A stretch of DNA of 64,000 nt. Origin: Globodera rostochiensis. Its lineage: Eukaryota > Nematoda > Chromadorea > Rhabditida > Heteroderidae. The DNA is taken from NCBI GenBank assembly GCA_018350325.1, contig JAEVLN010000010.1, positions 2,046,001 through 2,110,000 on the forward strand, written 5' to 3'. The notes beneath the pieces are model-generated. The model was not told where the DNA came from, did no database searches, and saw only the letters and a list, made by a program, of their open reading frames with translations. How positions within the stretch are numbered: the stretch's first letter is position 1; every line of letters starts with the position of its first letter. Positions 22,660 through 35,219 of the stretch are shown in pieces. A program made the translations under genes and the position numbers.

Positions 22660-23326
22660 CTAAAATTGAGAAGGCTGTGCAAGCGCTTGCCTACCTCTGC
22701 TGGGTGCAAGTTGGCCGTTGCAATAGTCGTCACGACAAATTTGGCAATACGACAGCACAAAGCCATCACCACAATTAGCGCTCAGTTGGGCACAAATTGT
22801 TGATTCGGTGGTGCCGTTCACAACACAATGCCGGTCAACGCTTCCCCAAATTGATCTATCAAACGTTGTGCACATGGCCTCCAAGCATCCATCGTTGGTC
22901 GTGCTGAAGAAACAAAACAAAACAAATGTTTTTTTGAGGATTTGATTTTGTCGCGAGATCCGCTGATCTAATCTGGAGAATACCCAACAATAAAAATTTG
23001 TGATCAGAAAAAACCATCAAATTCAAGCCCAACCGTGCCACATTTAATGTATGACTGACCTGAAGCATGTCGGCGGATTGAGTTCAACCGAAACATCAGC
23101 CCTCGAATGGACAACTTCTTCGAAGCATTTGATTTGCTTGCCGGTTGTTTCCAATGCTGAAGATTAAATTATATCGGAAAAGCCATTTTAAAGTCATTTA
23201 AAAATATTTTATTATAATTAAATGATTGATTAATGTTGTATAAATATTACAACCACCAAAAGCAGATTCAAATGTCAACAACAGCAGCACTATTTGGAGC
23301 ATATAACAAGTAATTATTGCCTTCAT
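22660..23326 (-). CDS. Secreted Ly6/three-finger-like cysteine-rich protein
   Basis: Exons 23326-23251, 23156-23060 and 22903-22660 close in frame (138 aa). Signal peptide MKAIITCYMLQIVLLLLTF is followed by about ten cysteines. The domain runs from IKCFEEVV to a final CQICRDDYCN, the spacing and CxxxxCN ending typical of Ly6/uPAR-like and nematode three-finger folds. Such proteins are extracellular or membrane-anchored binding modules. No GPI signal is evident: the tail is polar (RGRQALAQPSQF), so secretion is likelier. Specific ligand unknown. Confidence 0.75.
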
Positions 23327-24856
23327 TTGCTAAATAATTTTTTTTATTATCAAATAAAAAGAATAACTGAATTAAATTAAAGAAATTTTAATTTATATAA
23401 AATACAGAAAAATAAAAAAATTATATTTATAAGTAGCAAAATTGTACAAAGTAGAGAACATTTTTTTAGTAATTATTAGTTTGAAGAAAATGTTATAACT
23501 AAACATAAAAATGATGTTTAAAAGTTTTTATTAATTTTAATTATCAACATATTACAATCCTTCTGTACACCAGTCTCACCCCATCCCGGCCACTGATAGA
23601 TAAAATTGCTTATCAATCAAATTCATTTCGCTTCTTCATCACTTAAAACGGTTTATGTTTTATATTATAAAAAACTAAAATAAAATTAAAAATTTGTTTA
23701 AAAAAATTAATTAAAATTTGAAGTTCCAAAATGGAAGCATTAAATAGTGACAAATTGACCATTTGTATAAAAATTAGTACCAATTAACATTATTTATCAA
23801 TTTGATCAAATGCGATGTTTGTCTCCTTTTTGCGTTTTGAGCCAATGAAACAAAGTAAAAAATTCAAAATTTAAAAATTTGATTATACTGGCCATTAAAT
23901 ATTATTAAAGAAAAGTTATAAATCAACTCTCGATCAATGCAGGTAAGTTTGGATAGCTTATGATTAATCATTGATTAGCGGGCACGGGCAAAGCTCCTTA
24001 CCAATGTTAAATAATGAAATTAGTAGTTTTTAAACGTGAAAAAGCGATTTTTCACACCATAATTTGTGTAAATTTGAATGTTCGAAACAAAGATACATTT
24101 CTAATTATAATTTCAAAAGACTTTTTATGAAGGTGATTCAAAATTAAATTAAGAATAAAATGTTTTGCCACAATTTTTTTCATTTGAAAAAAGTGATTTG
24201 ATTTCACTCCTAAAGAGCGACTTTTTCATTTACATTTTTTAATTCCTGTTATCGGATTGAGCAATTCAGCACATTTTGGAAACTATTAGATAAAATTCTT
24301 TGTTTAAAATATTGCATTTCACATTGCAAATTGCAAAACTTAGAGCATTTTTAAAAAACATTTATATAGAGAACTAAATTAAATTTTTACAAATAATTGC
24401 CTTTTCAAACACATTCACATGACGTTCAGAAAGAATGAAAAGGTAAATTTTTTTTTTAAATGGAAAAAAATTACGACCAAATTAATTATTTAAAATTCTC
24501 AATCCCGATCCCGAATCTTGACCTTGCACCGATTGAATCCGGGATTTAAAAATTACGAAAATCATACACCTAACTTTTTCACTTTCGCCGATCATTACTT
24601 TTAATAAATTAAAATTTTTTGTTTATTATTTAGTGAACAGTTGAATAAATTTGTTAATTTGTTTGTTCATTTTCCGAAAATATTTACGCGGACGAACGAA
24701 AATAGAAAGCCATAGAATTGGGTGAACAAATAAACCCGTCATATATAAAAGGTATTTATAAAATTATTAATGAATAAAATTGCGCTCTTTCACTAAACAA
24801 AACTATTTAAACAAGAAATTTTTTCATTGAATAATGTATAAAATTGCCATTTGAAA
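23327..24856. other. Intergenic, AT-rich, mostly empty
   Basis: No gene supported in about 1.5 kb. A short cccgatcccgaatc word at 24500-24540 looks like debris of the GC-rich elements. The right end holds the promoter of the first TIL gene. Confidence 0.4.
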
Positions 24857-25425
24857 ATGATGTTCAAAATTCTTTGTTTGGCATTCTGTTGTTTTATTGT
24901 GCCAACTATTATTGCTTTGAATCACAAAAATTGTATCGTAAGTACAAATAGTTTTTCATAATTATTAATTTGATCCAAATAAAATTTGTAATAAATAGAT
25001 TTTCCTAAATTTTTAATAAATAAAAAAAATTACAAAAAAAAAATTTCAGCTAAATAAATTAATTGAACATTTTCCGGTATGATCATATCAAAATAAATTT
25101 TTTTAAAATAGAAAAGAATTTAAATGTATTTTTAAAATTCGGATTTTTATGGGGAAAATATTCAGCTTCTTATTTTCTGAAACAAAATGACAAAATTAGA
25201 TTTTTGTTTGAACTTTAAGATTATTTTTTTATTTAGTGTCCCCAAAATGAGGAGCCAGGCCAACAACGTTGCAATAAATGCGAGCCGAGTTGCAAAGTGC
25301 CAAAACCGAAAATTTGCACGCGAGTGCACTGCCGCCAATGCTCTTGCGACTGCGTGCATGGACTGGTGCGCGACTCGCAGAACAGAAAATGCATTCGGAA
25401 AGAACAATGCCCCGTGTATCATTAG
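24857..25425 (+). CDS. Secreted TIL-domain (trypsin-inhibitor-like) protein 1
   Basis: Exons 24857-24937 and 25237-25425, phase 0 (89 aa). MMFKILCLAFCCFIVPTIIA is the signal peptide. One cysteine-rich domain follows with the TIL pattern: CPQNEEPGQQRCNKCEPSC ... ICTRVHC ... CSCDCVHGLVRDS ... CIRKEQCP. TIL proteins usually inhibit serine proteases through an exposed loop; others have become defence or effector-like proteins. The first exon encodes the signal and the second the domain, exactly as in the paralogue 1.2 kb downstream. Loop specificity cannot be read from sequence alone. Confidence 0.85.
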
Positions 25426-26578
25426 AAATAGTGGAATTAGAGCAATGAGTGCTTAATTTTCTAATATTATAAATTGAATGTTTGTTTTAACAATTAGATA
25501 ATAATGCACACTGCTCCTTAATTATTTCATTAACAAATAATTTTAAAATTTTGAAAATGACACATTAGCTCCAAATTAAATGTTTATTAAAAATAGTAAA
25601 AATTTAGACTTTAATATAAAACATAGATTTATAAATGGAGATCAATCAATCAGTACGTTTTTGATTTTTGTGACTTGAAATTGAAATTTCCCATTAAAAA
25701 TGCCTAGAATTTGATCGGTTGCCGACCCCCGCCGATTTATCCATCTTCCGGAAATCGATTGTAAGTCCTTTAGTTAAATTTTGAAATTGTCATCGTTGAT
25801 TAAAAAAAATAACTATAAAAAAAATAATCCCAAAATTTAAACATTAACAACCATAATAAGAAAAAAATTTCCATCAAATTTTCTGATCTTTACCAGCGTT
25901 GCCAAAAGGGTTTAAAAAATTAACATATCATTTTATACTTTGTAAAAGATGAACAAGAATGCTTAAACAACTATAATGGTGAATTTCCATTTAACAAAAC
26001 GAAAAATGCGGTGAAAATGGAATTTGCATAAGTTGCGCAAAATTTTTTTGTTAATTTCGAATTTCAGATTTTAAGTATTTATGTTTTTTTGCGAATAGTT
26101 TATCATTAGAGAAGTCCAGAAAGCATTTATTTGAATTAGAGCAAGTTTTTTGATAAATAAATCAATATTTTGGCGCTTTTGAGACCATATTTGGCCATTT
26201 TTGCATTTTTAGTCAATATATCGGCATTTTCCAAAAAAAAAATTCTTAAAAAAATGCAATAAATACAAAAAAATTGTGAAATGCAAAAATTTTCAAAAAA
26301 TGTTTCTAATTTTGTCTCAATATTTTATGTCACATTTCACGTTTTTTAGTCCTTAAAAATTCTATCCCTAATTATTAGTAATGCGAAAACATTTTGTTGA
26401 GCAATTATTATTTTAATAGTATTTGCCATTTATAAAAGTGGGATGTTCACATAAACAATTAAAAATTTGGATTCAATAAATGAAATAAATTATATATAAT
26501 ATAAAAACATATTTTGAATATCTAATCCTACTTTAATGCTACTTAAATTGTAGTATATTAATATTTACTTCAAGAACA
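25426..26578. other. Spacer between the two TIL genes
   Basis: AT-rich. 26160-26370 contains tttttgcatttttagtcaatat-type words and ends ctatcccta, like the right half of the AT-rich hAT-like elements. Otherwise nothing recognised. Confidence 0.4.
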
Positions 26579-26974
26579 ATGTTCAAGAATGGAATTTTAT
26601 TTTGTATTTTTATGGATATAATGCTGCTGCTCTGTGCTGAGGCTGATGAAGTTTGCAATGTAAAGAAAATATATTTTTATTAAAAAATATTATTAATTTA
26701 CGTTGAATAAATTAAAGAATAATATTGCTAATATTAAATATTAGAAAATTAAAAATAATATATTTTGGTTCAGTGTCCATCAAATGAACAACCGGGTCAA
26801 CTGCGCTGTGCCGGATGCGAGCCGACCTGCAACAATCCAAAGCCTGAAATCTGTACGCTAATGCACTGCACATGCTCATGCGACTGCATGCCGGGAATGT
26901 TTCGTGACTCGCAGACGAATCAATGCGTCACGCAAGAACAGTGCGCAGCACCAGCCAAAGAAAGAGTGAAATGA
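26579..26974 (+). CDS. Secreted TIL-domain protein 2
   Basis: Exons 26579-26659 and 26774-26974, phase 0 (93 aa). Signal peptide MFKNGILFCIFMDIMLLLC; domain CPSNEQPGQLRCAGCEPTC ... ICTLMHCTCSCDCMPGMF ... CVTQEQC. Same exon lengths for the signal (81 bases) and same intron site as the TIL gene at 24857, so the two are tandem duplicates. The tail AAPAKERVK is specific to this copy. Expected extracellular; protease inhibition is a family inference. Confidence 0.87.
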
Positions 26975-26987
26975 AAAAGTCTCGACC

Positions 26988-27228
26988 AAATCAACCCAGG
27001 ACTCGAAAAGCTTTCTCAAGACCAATATTAATCGGCAGATTAAAGCCAAATCAAACCAGGACTCGAAAAACTTTTCAAGACCAATATTAATCAGCAGATT
27101 AAACCCAAATCAAACCAGGACTCGAAAAACTTTCTCAAGACCAATATTAATCAGCAGATTAAACCCAAATCAAACCAGGACTCGAAAAACTTTCTCAAGA
27201 CCAATATTAATCAGCAGATTAAATATTT
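26988..27228. repeat. Four tandem copies of a 60-bp repeat
   Basis: Unit ccaaatcaaaccaggactcg...ccaatattaatcagcagatta, nearly identical four times. It begins about a dozen bases past the stop of TIL protein 2, so at least part may lie in its 3' UTR. Confidence 0.9.
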
Positions 27229-27411
27229 TGGTTAACGATATATAAGCTAAAAATGTGCCATTCCCCCTTTCAAAAAAAACTGAATCAAAATTTCAAATAC
27301 GGAATCAGCCAATGCCACGGAATATGAATACGGAACAGAATCAGTCCCGTCCTTTGGTATATAATAAGCCAGGGACATATTCGAATAAAATATTGTTAAA
27401 ATGGTCTCCCC

Positions 27412-27500
27412 GGGGGGGGGGGGGGGGAATCGAACCACGACCTTCGGTGCAATGATCAGCTTCACAATAGCTTTTGAGAACAACCAGGGCTCGGACCCGT
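27412..27500 (-). repeat. G16 run next to a tRNA-derived remnant
   Basis: On the minus strand the segment reads ...GAAGGTCGTGGTTCGATTCC, the variable loop and T-arm of a tRNA (GGTTCGATTCC), then C16. An acceptor stem pair and a full cloverleaf could not be drawn, so it is a tRNA-derived repeat (SINE-like) or a decayed tRNA, not a functional gene. Confidence 0.5.
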
Positions 27501-27705
27501 ACTTTTTTGGCATGAATTCGGATTACAGAAATTTTTGCACCCGAATGGATGAATATATATAATCCCTGACTGGTAAAGATGAGCGCTTGAAAAAACGTTG
27601 AATTATTATTTGTTACATTTTAAAGAAAGTTTTCTTAAAATTTGAATTGATTTAACAAGGTGAAGAAATAATAAAAAATATTCACATTTTAAATTATTCT
27701 TAAAT

Positions 27706-29017
27706 TTAGTTGTTCATAGTTTTTCGCAGTTTCACGCTCAATTTTTTCATCATTACATTAAAAATAGTCACATTTTTGAAATCAATGTCATTTCTTCCAC
27801 GAATTCGGTCAATTTGCTTTTTAATTTCCATTACATTTTTTGCTAGTTTGGTTTTTGAATGGCGCTTTTCAAGCATCAAAATGGCCTCATTAATTTGGTT
27901 TGAATGAAAAAATGCTCGCAAATGTTTGTAGAGGCCCGGCTGTTGGAAATTCAAACACATCGCCAAAAGATCGTCCACAATTTGAAGTGTTTCTAAATTT
28001 ATTTATTTCTGATCAAATTTTCAAATAAGTTTTATAATTTTTTTATTTTTACCTTTATCTATATCATTATTTGGCCAAATTGTGCGATAAATCAAAATCG
28101 ATTCATTCAAATTCAAATTAGAAGAAACGCTAAAATTCGTAATATTATTTATATGTATACTAAACATTTTAATTATTAATTTTAGCGTAAATGTATTTTA
28201 TTAAAATCTCCTATTTTATATTAATGAAGAATTTTATATTATTAAACTGTTTACTTGTTGCACTTTAATTTGTTAAATTGCTCTTCAAAATATTTTTTGG
28301 TTTCAAAAAGGTTATATTCAATTTTTGTTGCTCCTTAACCAAAATTTTAAAAAATTATTTTGTCTGCCTACTTAATTGCTTAAATAAAATAAATTTTGCT
28401 ATTTAAAAACATCAATAATTAATGAAAAAAAATACTCAATTTTTTTAATTAAGAAAAAAACCTTCTCTGACACATGCTATCAAATTACCTCCAAAATGGC
28501 CTACGATTGTCGCCAATTGGAACGGTCGAAACGCATCATTAAGCAAATGGGTCATCCAAATGTAAATTTTGCACCTATCACGATCAGATTTTTTGTGAAA
28601 TTCCAAAGTGATCAGTGTAGCGATCAAATCCGTTACATCGCCATCATTAAACTCCACAAAACCCCCATTAGTAGCCAATTTGACCTTTTCAGTCAATTTA
28701 TATATTTGATAACGCGACAAACGGTACCCATTTTTAAACGGCTCCAATGTGAAGCCGACGCAAACGATTGAACCTAAAAAGGGTTGCAAAAAATTTATTT
28801 TCAAAAACCACGCAATTAAAGTGCTTTTATAAATTATTTAAAAGATTTTAAACAAAAAATTGCAATTCTATTCTTGAAATTCATTATTGGGATTTTTAAT
28901 TTTTAATTTTCAAGAAAAAGTAATATCAGTTTGAATTTTTATATTCAAATGTTATATTTTATATTTACCGAAAGAAATGATGATAAATATAAACAAAATT
29001 AATTGGTGGTGCATCAT
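27706..29017 (-). CDS. Novel secreted protein, all-helical C-terminal half
   Basis: Five exons close in frame: 29017-28969, 28773-28489, 28333-28255, 28129-28053 (or starting 28159) and 27992-27706. The signal peptide is MMHHQLILFIFIIISFG. The middle exon carries FTLEPFKNGYRLSRYQIYKL and DGDVTDLIATLITLEF; the last exon is Lys-rich and helical (EAILMLEKRHSKTKLAKN). Two acceptors for exon 4 (28160 or 28130) are both in frame, differing by 10 residues. I do not recognise the family. It sits beside the two large modular secreted genes and may belong to the same expansion, but I see no convincing sequence identity. Predicted extracellular. Confidence 0.65.
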
Positions 29018-29785
29018 TTACTCCGCTGGAATTTTTAAAGCATAGTTAAGAATATAATTAATTTTATAATAAATAGAATATGTTAGTGAAAAAATATATA
29101 AATAATTGTCAAAAAAAAAATCAATGGTATAATAACAATGTGATTAACAGGCATTAACAAAAAAGTAATAAAATATGGATTCACGCATTCAGTTGCTTTA
29201 TGATAATCTGTCTCGACTGAATATTTTACAAAAAAGTATATATGTACATATGAAAGTGTTTGTTTTTTTTCAGTAAAAGTTAACAAATAATCCTACCTGG
29301 AGCTTTCATAAATATTTTTTCAAAATGTTAAATTATACGTTTCATGGCTAGTTTCCAGTAAGGCGCAATACCGCATGCGGGGATATGAAAATTGCGGGTA
29401 CGGATACCCGCGAGTATTCGGTGTCTGTCATATTAGTTTTTACAAATTCAAAAACCAATTGTCATCAATCTTTATTTATAGAATTTTTACACTAAGTATT
29501 TAATGACCAAATTTAAACAAAATTATTTTCAATTTTTATATATATAATAAAGTAGAAATGTTACCTAATTCAACAATTTAAACACATGAAATATTTTAAA
29601 AAATAAAAATTTTTTGGGCATAGGACACACAACAAATCCAATTTTTGAAAAGCTTGATTAAGGTTTTCCGGAGGTGTCGTATTACCCTGACATTCGCGCC
29701 CTGCGTCGCGTACTGTGCGGCCAGGGTTGTCCAATATTAAGAATATTTTATTCCAATAAAATAATATAAAGATTTTTGTTTTAAA
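29018..29785. other. Intergenic, AT-rich
   Basis: Holds the promoter of the minus-strand secreted gene. 29380-29420 has gcgggtacggatacccgcg, a palindromic word like those in the GC-rich elements. No gene. Confidence 0.4.
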
Positions 29786-29789
29786 GAAA

Positions 29790-29935
29790 TTTTTATGCTA
29801 AATTTATATATTTTTGTTTGCATTAATTGAACAGTAAATATTTGAACCAAAATGTGATCCAATCACAGAATTTATCTTTACGCAGCCAAAACAATGGAAT
29901 TAAGGTTATGTTCTGATTTAGACTCGACATTAAAT
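29790..29935 (+). pseudogene. Remnant of the signal-peptide exon of the secreted RING gene at 36827
   Basis: DNA from the start codon (ATGCTAAATTTATATATTTT) through aaatgtgatccaatcacaga to ggttatgttctgattta aligns with 36827-36975 (aaatgtgatccaatccaaga, ggttaagttctgatttt). Stops interrupt the frame within the signal region. Only this first exon was found; downstream exons are absent. Confidence 0.75.
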
Positions 29936-30273
29936 TTCGAAATTTCTAAAGTATAAATGCACCGGTTTAAATCACACCTTCCAATACAAGGCCGCCATCA
30001 TCAATGGTGATAGGTCAATCCCGACTGTCAATTAAAAATTATTGATTAATCGGGAAATTTTACACTTTCTATAGGTTCAGATGCTCCTATTATTTCAACA
30101 TCTTTTTAATATAATAGAAATAATGTTTTAAACATAAACATTGAGTTACAGCCAGTCAAAGTGGGGATTGTGTTGAAGAAAAATGCACTTAAAGAACTTT
30201 TTGGGTTAATTTTTAAAGAAAATTTCTGTTTCTCGGCATCAACTGAATACAAATATTTTTGATCGCACTTTTC

Positions 30274-33200
30274 TCAGGGTGGTAGCACGCGGTGGAATAC
30301 GCCAGTTCCTCCTGTAGCTTTTTGCATAACCTTTTTGATGCCAGTTTCATCGGTTTTGGGAACCTTTTTGAGTTTTCCATCAATTTTGGTAACCTTAAAT
30401 TTTATCGTTTAATAATTATTTTTAAAAGCATTTTTTATTACTGAACCTCTTTAGCGCTGTTGAGTACACCGGCTTCTCCTGTAACTTTTTGAATAACCTT
30501 TTTGATGCCAGTTTCATCGGTTTTGGGAACCTTTTTGAGTTTTCCATCAATTTTGGTAACCTTAAATTTTATTGTTTAATAATTATTTTTAAAAGAATTT
30601 TTTATTACTGAACCTCTTTAGAAACTGTTCCAACATTAGGCAAAGCAAATTTTGATTTTTCTGGTATTTTATCTAAATTTTTTTTACAAAAATGGCGCCA
30701 TACTGACAGTTTTGATTCGATTAGCGAGCTAAATTGTTGCATATTTTGCTCTTCAATTTTACCAGATTTTTCGTTTGTTACTATTTCAGTGCGCAAAAAC
30801 ATGCAAAAATTCTTTACCAACATTTGCATGCCATCAATTTGTGCCAATGTTTTCTCCAATTTACCTTCACTTTGGCATTTCAACAACCAATTTCCGTAAT
30901 TGTACAAAATGTTCAGTTCGTCGTCTTGCATTATCCGTCCATTTGTGAACAATTCAACAAGCTTTTCTGTGACTTCACGAAAATATGCCTTGAGCAAAAA
31001 TGCTTCATCTTCTGACGGTTGGTAATTTTGCGAAGCCCAACGGGATAACATTGTGTCAATTTTACCCTCTATTATGGCATTATAATAGAAGTAAAGCGCA
31101 TCTTTATTGCCATTTTTCCAATTCGTCTTTTTCATCACATTTTGAAGAAAAAATGTTGGTTCTATGCTTGATTGAATTAATCTCTGAATTATTGACGTTT
31201 AGACGGTAATTGATTTTGGATCAAATATTTTTGAAGGGGTACAACAAGTTAAAAAGTTGAAATTTAATATTTTATTTCTTTAGAATTAATTAATGAACAT
31301 TAATAAGTGTTTAATTAAATGAAACTATATTTGTCCGATCTGACTAACCATCAATAGAGGTGAATTAATCTCTGAAACACTTTAGACGGTAAATATCGAT
31401 TTTAGATTTTTTTGAACCGATATAAAAATTTTAATTTATATGTTTTCTTAGAATAATAATAATTAATTATTTTAATTTTAAGGCTCAATAAAATTATTTT
31501 TATTTTTGTGATCCTATATTTGTCCGATCTGACCTTAATCATCAAATTACTTATTTTTAACTAGCCTTATTTTTATCGAGCGGCAAAATTTGAACAAAAA
31601 TTGTTTCCTGCACAGAATTCGGCAATTGCATTTCAAATTCACCATCAACATTCGTTTGAGCGGTATAAAAGTGTTTAAAGCATTCACTAAATTCCTCCAA
31701 ATTGCTTCCTTCAACAAATTTAAAAAGGGTCATTCTTATTTGAAAAACACCGGTTTTTTGAGGAATCTGTAATTAATTGTTAAATTATTTAAATATCTTG
31801 GAAAATATTGATCAGACGGCCCAGAGTCAAAATCACTCAAAAAAACGCTTTTATAGGGTTTCTTAGGTGCTAAAAACAATAAAAGATTCATAACATTTTA
31901 TTGGGACGAGCATTTAAACCGGTTTTTGAAACCGGTTCAAATTTAAAAGAAAAGCATATAAGAGATCATCTTCTCACCCGAGTAAGACAGACCCTACAAA
32001 AAATTAATCTACCTTTAAAAAAACTAAATTATGTATCCAATCCTTATTTTTCAATTGTAATAAATGCGCTTGACAAATCAATAAATTTATAATTTAATTA
32101 GGTGAATTAAATAAATTTAAATATTTTTACATCTCTCATAACGTTTTCCAAAAGACGCGCACATTGCGCCGATTTTATTTTCCTCTCATCCGTGACAACA
32201 ATTTTAAAGAAGCCGGGAGGTGTCACAACTCCACCATAAGTTATCATTTTTTTAGGAAAAATGTTTTCTTCTTTCTTTGAAAATTTCCCAATATTTTTGT
32301 TTTCACTTTCAGTAAGTTTGGGAAGCTGAAATTTATAACAATTAAATTCCGATCAAAAAAATTATTTTGGTAAACTTATAACATTTTAATATGTAACTAA
32401 GTAAATTAATAACCTCTTTAGAAGCTGTTTCAATCTTGGTAAAATTGTCGGATATTTTTGATCGTTGCATTTTATCCAAATTTTCACAAAAACTGCGCCA
32501 TTCTGACAGTTTTGGTTCGATTAGCGAGCTAAATTGTTGCATATTTTGCACTTCAATTTTACCAGATTTTTCGTTTGTTACTATTTCAGTGCTCAAAAAC
32601 ATGCAAAAATTCTTTACCAACATTTGCATGCCATCAATTTGTGCTAATGTTTTCTCCAATTTACCTTCACTTTGGCATTTCAACAACGAATTTCCGTAAG
32701 TGTACAAAATGTTCAGTTCGCGCGTTTTCATTTCCAGCGAACTTGTGAAAAACGTGACAAGCTTTTCAGTGACGTCCCGAAAATATGCCTTGAGCAAAAA
32801 TGCTTCTTCGTCTAACAGTTTGGCATTTTTAGAAAGAGAAACCCAGCGAGATAACAATTTGCTGATTTTAAAATCCCTTTCAGCATAATGGAAGATGACA
32901 TATTCGTTGGCATTTTTCCAATTCGTCTTTTTTAACACATTTTGAAGAAAAAACTTTGGTTCTCTGCTCGAGCGAATTAGATTCTAAACAGAAATTAAAT
33001 TTTTTAAAGAAAAGTAACATTAACATTATGGTATAAAAGCCAAACAAATAAAAAATAATCCAAATTACCTAAAAAATTTGCTCTTGACCTTTTAGACGTT
33101 TTGCTATATATTTAAACAAACATATTTATGATAAAAAAGTTAGTTTACAACAACAAAAAAAGCTGCATGTAAAGCAGTGCTAATTATTTAAATTCTTTGG

Positions 33201-35219
33201 AATGTAGACCAATAATAAAACCTTAATAATTAATACAAATTACCTAAAAAATTTGTTCTTGACCTTTTAATAAAAACGTTAAAATTACAACAACAAAAAA
33301 GCTCTACCTTATTTTTATCGAGCGGAAACATATGAACATAAATTGTTTCCTGAATAGAATTCGGCAATTGAATTTCAAATTGACCATCAGCATTCGTTTG
33401 AATGGAGTAAAAGTGTATAAAGCATTCACTAAATTCCTCCAAATTGATTTCTGCTCCATAATTAAAAAAGATCATTCTAATATGAACCACAGAATTGTCT
33501 TTTTGAATAATCTGGAATCGTTAAAATTAATATTTGTTAAATAATTTTATTATTATTAAATATATTTCTAATTAGGAAATAGCATGCCTTACTATATTCT
33601 CGGAAATATCTTTTGGAATCGTTAGATTTAATATTTTTGTTAAATAATTTTATTATTATTAAATATATTTGTAATTAAGAAACAGCATGCCTTACTATCA
33701 GGGCTGCGTCGAAACCTTTCGATTTCGATAATTTCGAGGTTTTTCTACCGATTCTCTTACGAAATCGAAAGAGAAAATTCTTCGAAATTTTGTCGAAAGA
33801 GAAATTCTATAAAAAAATTTTGTAATTTTTGAGACACTTCACCACATTTTTCGTGTGTGACTCGACTGTTATTGTTGGCTTATTGGTCTGTTTTCCCGTC
33901 ACCAAAAATCCGTTGAAGGTTCAAACCCCCTCCATGTTATTGACATTTTTTTACCCTTGACACTAAATTTTACCAAAATCATTGGAAAAGAACCCGGCGA
34001 TAAACAATTAAGCGCGGGCAGGAAAAGGGAAAAATTAAGAAATTTTAACTTATTTTTTAAGAAAATTGCTTAGAAATTTTATAAAAATTTATATTTTTTG
34101 AATTTTAATTGCTTCGAAATTTAACAAAATTCAAATACTTTAAAAATCTTCAAAAAAATTTTGCTTTCTCATTCCTAAAAAGCAAAAAGTTAACGTATAT
34201 TTAAATTTTAATTGCAAATCTCAACAAAATTGAGTCAAAAATCCCAAAAATTTTCTCGGCGGCGCCTATCGGCACCGCCGACCCCCCCCCCCCAAAGCAG
34301 AATTCGTAACAAAAAATTTTGCATTTTTCAAAAAATCCAAAACGGCAAAATTTTCAAAATATGCGCCAAAATTGAGTCTAAAATTGCAAAATTTTTCGCG
34401 CCTGTCGGAGCCGTCACCAACAACAAAATCCAAGGCTTCCGATCTTTTGTAAAACAGAAAATTAAACAGTTTTGGCATTTAATTCGTATATTTACACGCC
34501 TAAAAAATATTCCTGCTAAATTCCTGTTTTTTGCATAGGCCGATCCTGCTTTTTCAACTGCAAATCCTGCTTTTTGGGTTTTAGAGGTGAATTTAAAAGA
34601 GATTAAAATGCCCTCGATCCAATTTAATTTAATATTATTATTTTTAATAAATTTTTGAATCAAAGATACAATGATGTCGAATTAATCAAAGGCAAAAAAA
34701 TTTAAAAAAAATATATATATATATTTTTGTCCCACTTTCGAAAAGTCTCTTCCGTTTCGATTTCGATAATTTCGAGGTTTTTCTACCGATTTTCTTACGA
34801 AAATCGAAATAAAAAAATTTCGATTTCGAAAATACTTTCGATTTCGAAAAATTTTTTCTTTCGACGCAGCCCTGCTTACTATATTCTCGAAAATATGTTT
34901 TATGTGGAAAAAATGCAAAGGAAGGAAATTGTATTTTATTGTTAATTTTATAAAAAAATAAATTCGCTAAAAATTTTAATATGATTGAACAATAATTTAT
35001 ATTTTAATTTAACATTTTTACATCTTTCGTGACATATTCAAAAACATCCGCACATTTCGCCAATTGCACAAAGCGCCACCGATCTCTCAGAACAATTTTG
35101 TAGAAACCGGGAGGTTTCACAACTCCGCCATAAGTTATCATTTTTTCTACATTCATTGAAAAGTTTGGACGGAAATTGGAAATGAAAAAAAATATAAAAA
35201 GAATAAAATTTTTAATCAT
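30274..35219 (-). CDS. Large secreted protein with duplicated three-exon module
   Basis: Eight exons, all phase 0: 35219-35022, 33511-33308, 32983-32414, 32325-32131, 31766-31566, 31183-30614, 30560-30447, 30393-30274 (723 aa). A signal peptide (MIKNFILFIFFFISNF) precedes two copies of a module. Each copy has (a) an exon with ITYGGVV.PPGF.KIV, (b) a 67-68-residue exon with NLEEFSECF.HFY and DG.FE.QLPNS, and (c) a 190-residue helical exon with KKTNWKN, LLKAYFR and GKLEKTLAQIDGMQMLVKNF. Both (c) exons are exactly 570 bases. Two near-identical 38-39-residue Lys-rich exons (VTKIDGKLKKVPKTDETGIK) end the protein. The intron after 31566 starts with GC, not GT; its paralogous site has GT. Modules (a)+(b) resemble exon 2 of the RING gene at 36827. 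Function unknown; secretion predicted. Confidence 0.8.
33698..34874. mobile_element. 1.2-kb hAT-like element, probably carrying a nested insert
   Basis: Ends CAGGGCTGCGTCGAAA and TTTCGACGCAGCCCTG with perfect 8-bp duplication cttactat. Both arms contain gatttcgataatttcgagg and tttttctaccgatt in the SAME orientation (33720 and 34755), so the core is not a simple palindrome. The middle (about 33830-34720) is different: it has C12 at 34282 beside ggcggcgcctatcggcaccgccg and looks like a second element. Lies in the 1.5-kb first intron of the modular gene. Confidence 0.85.
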
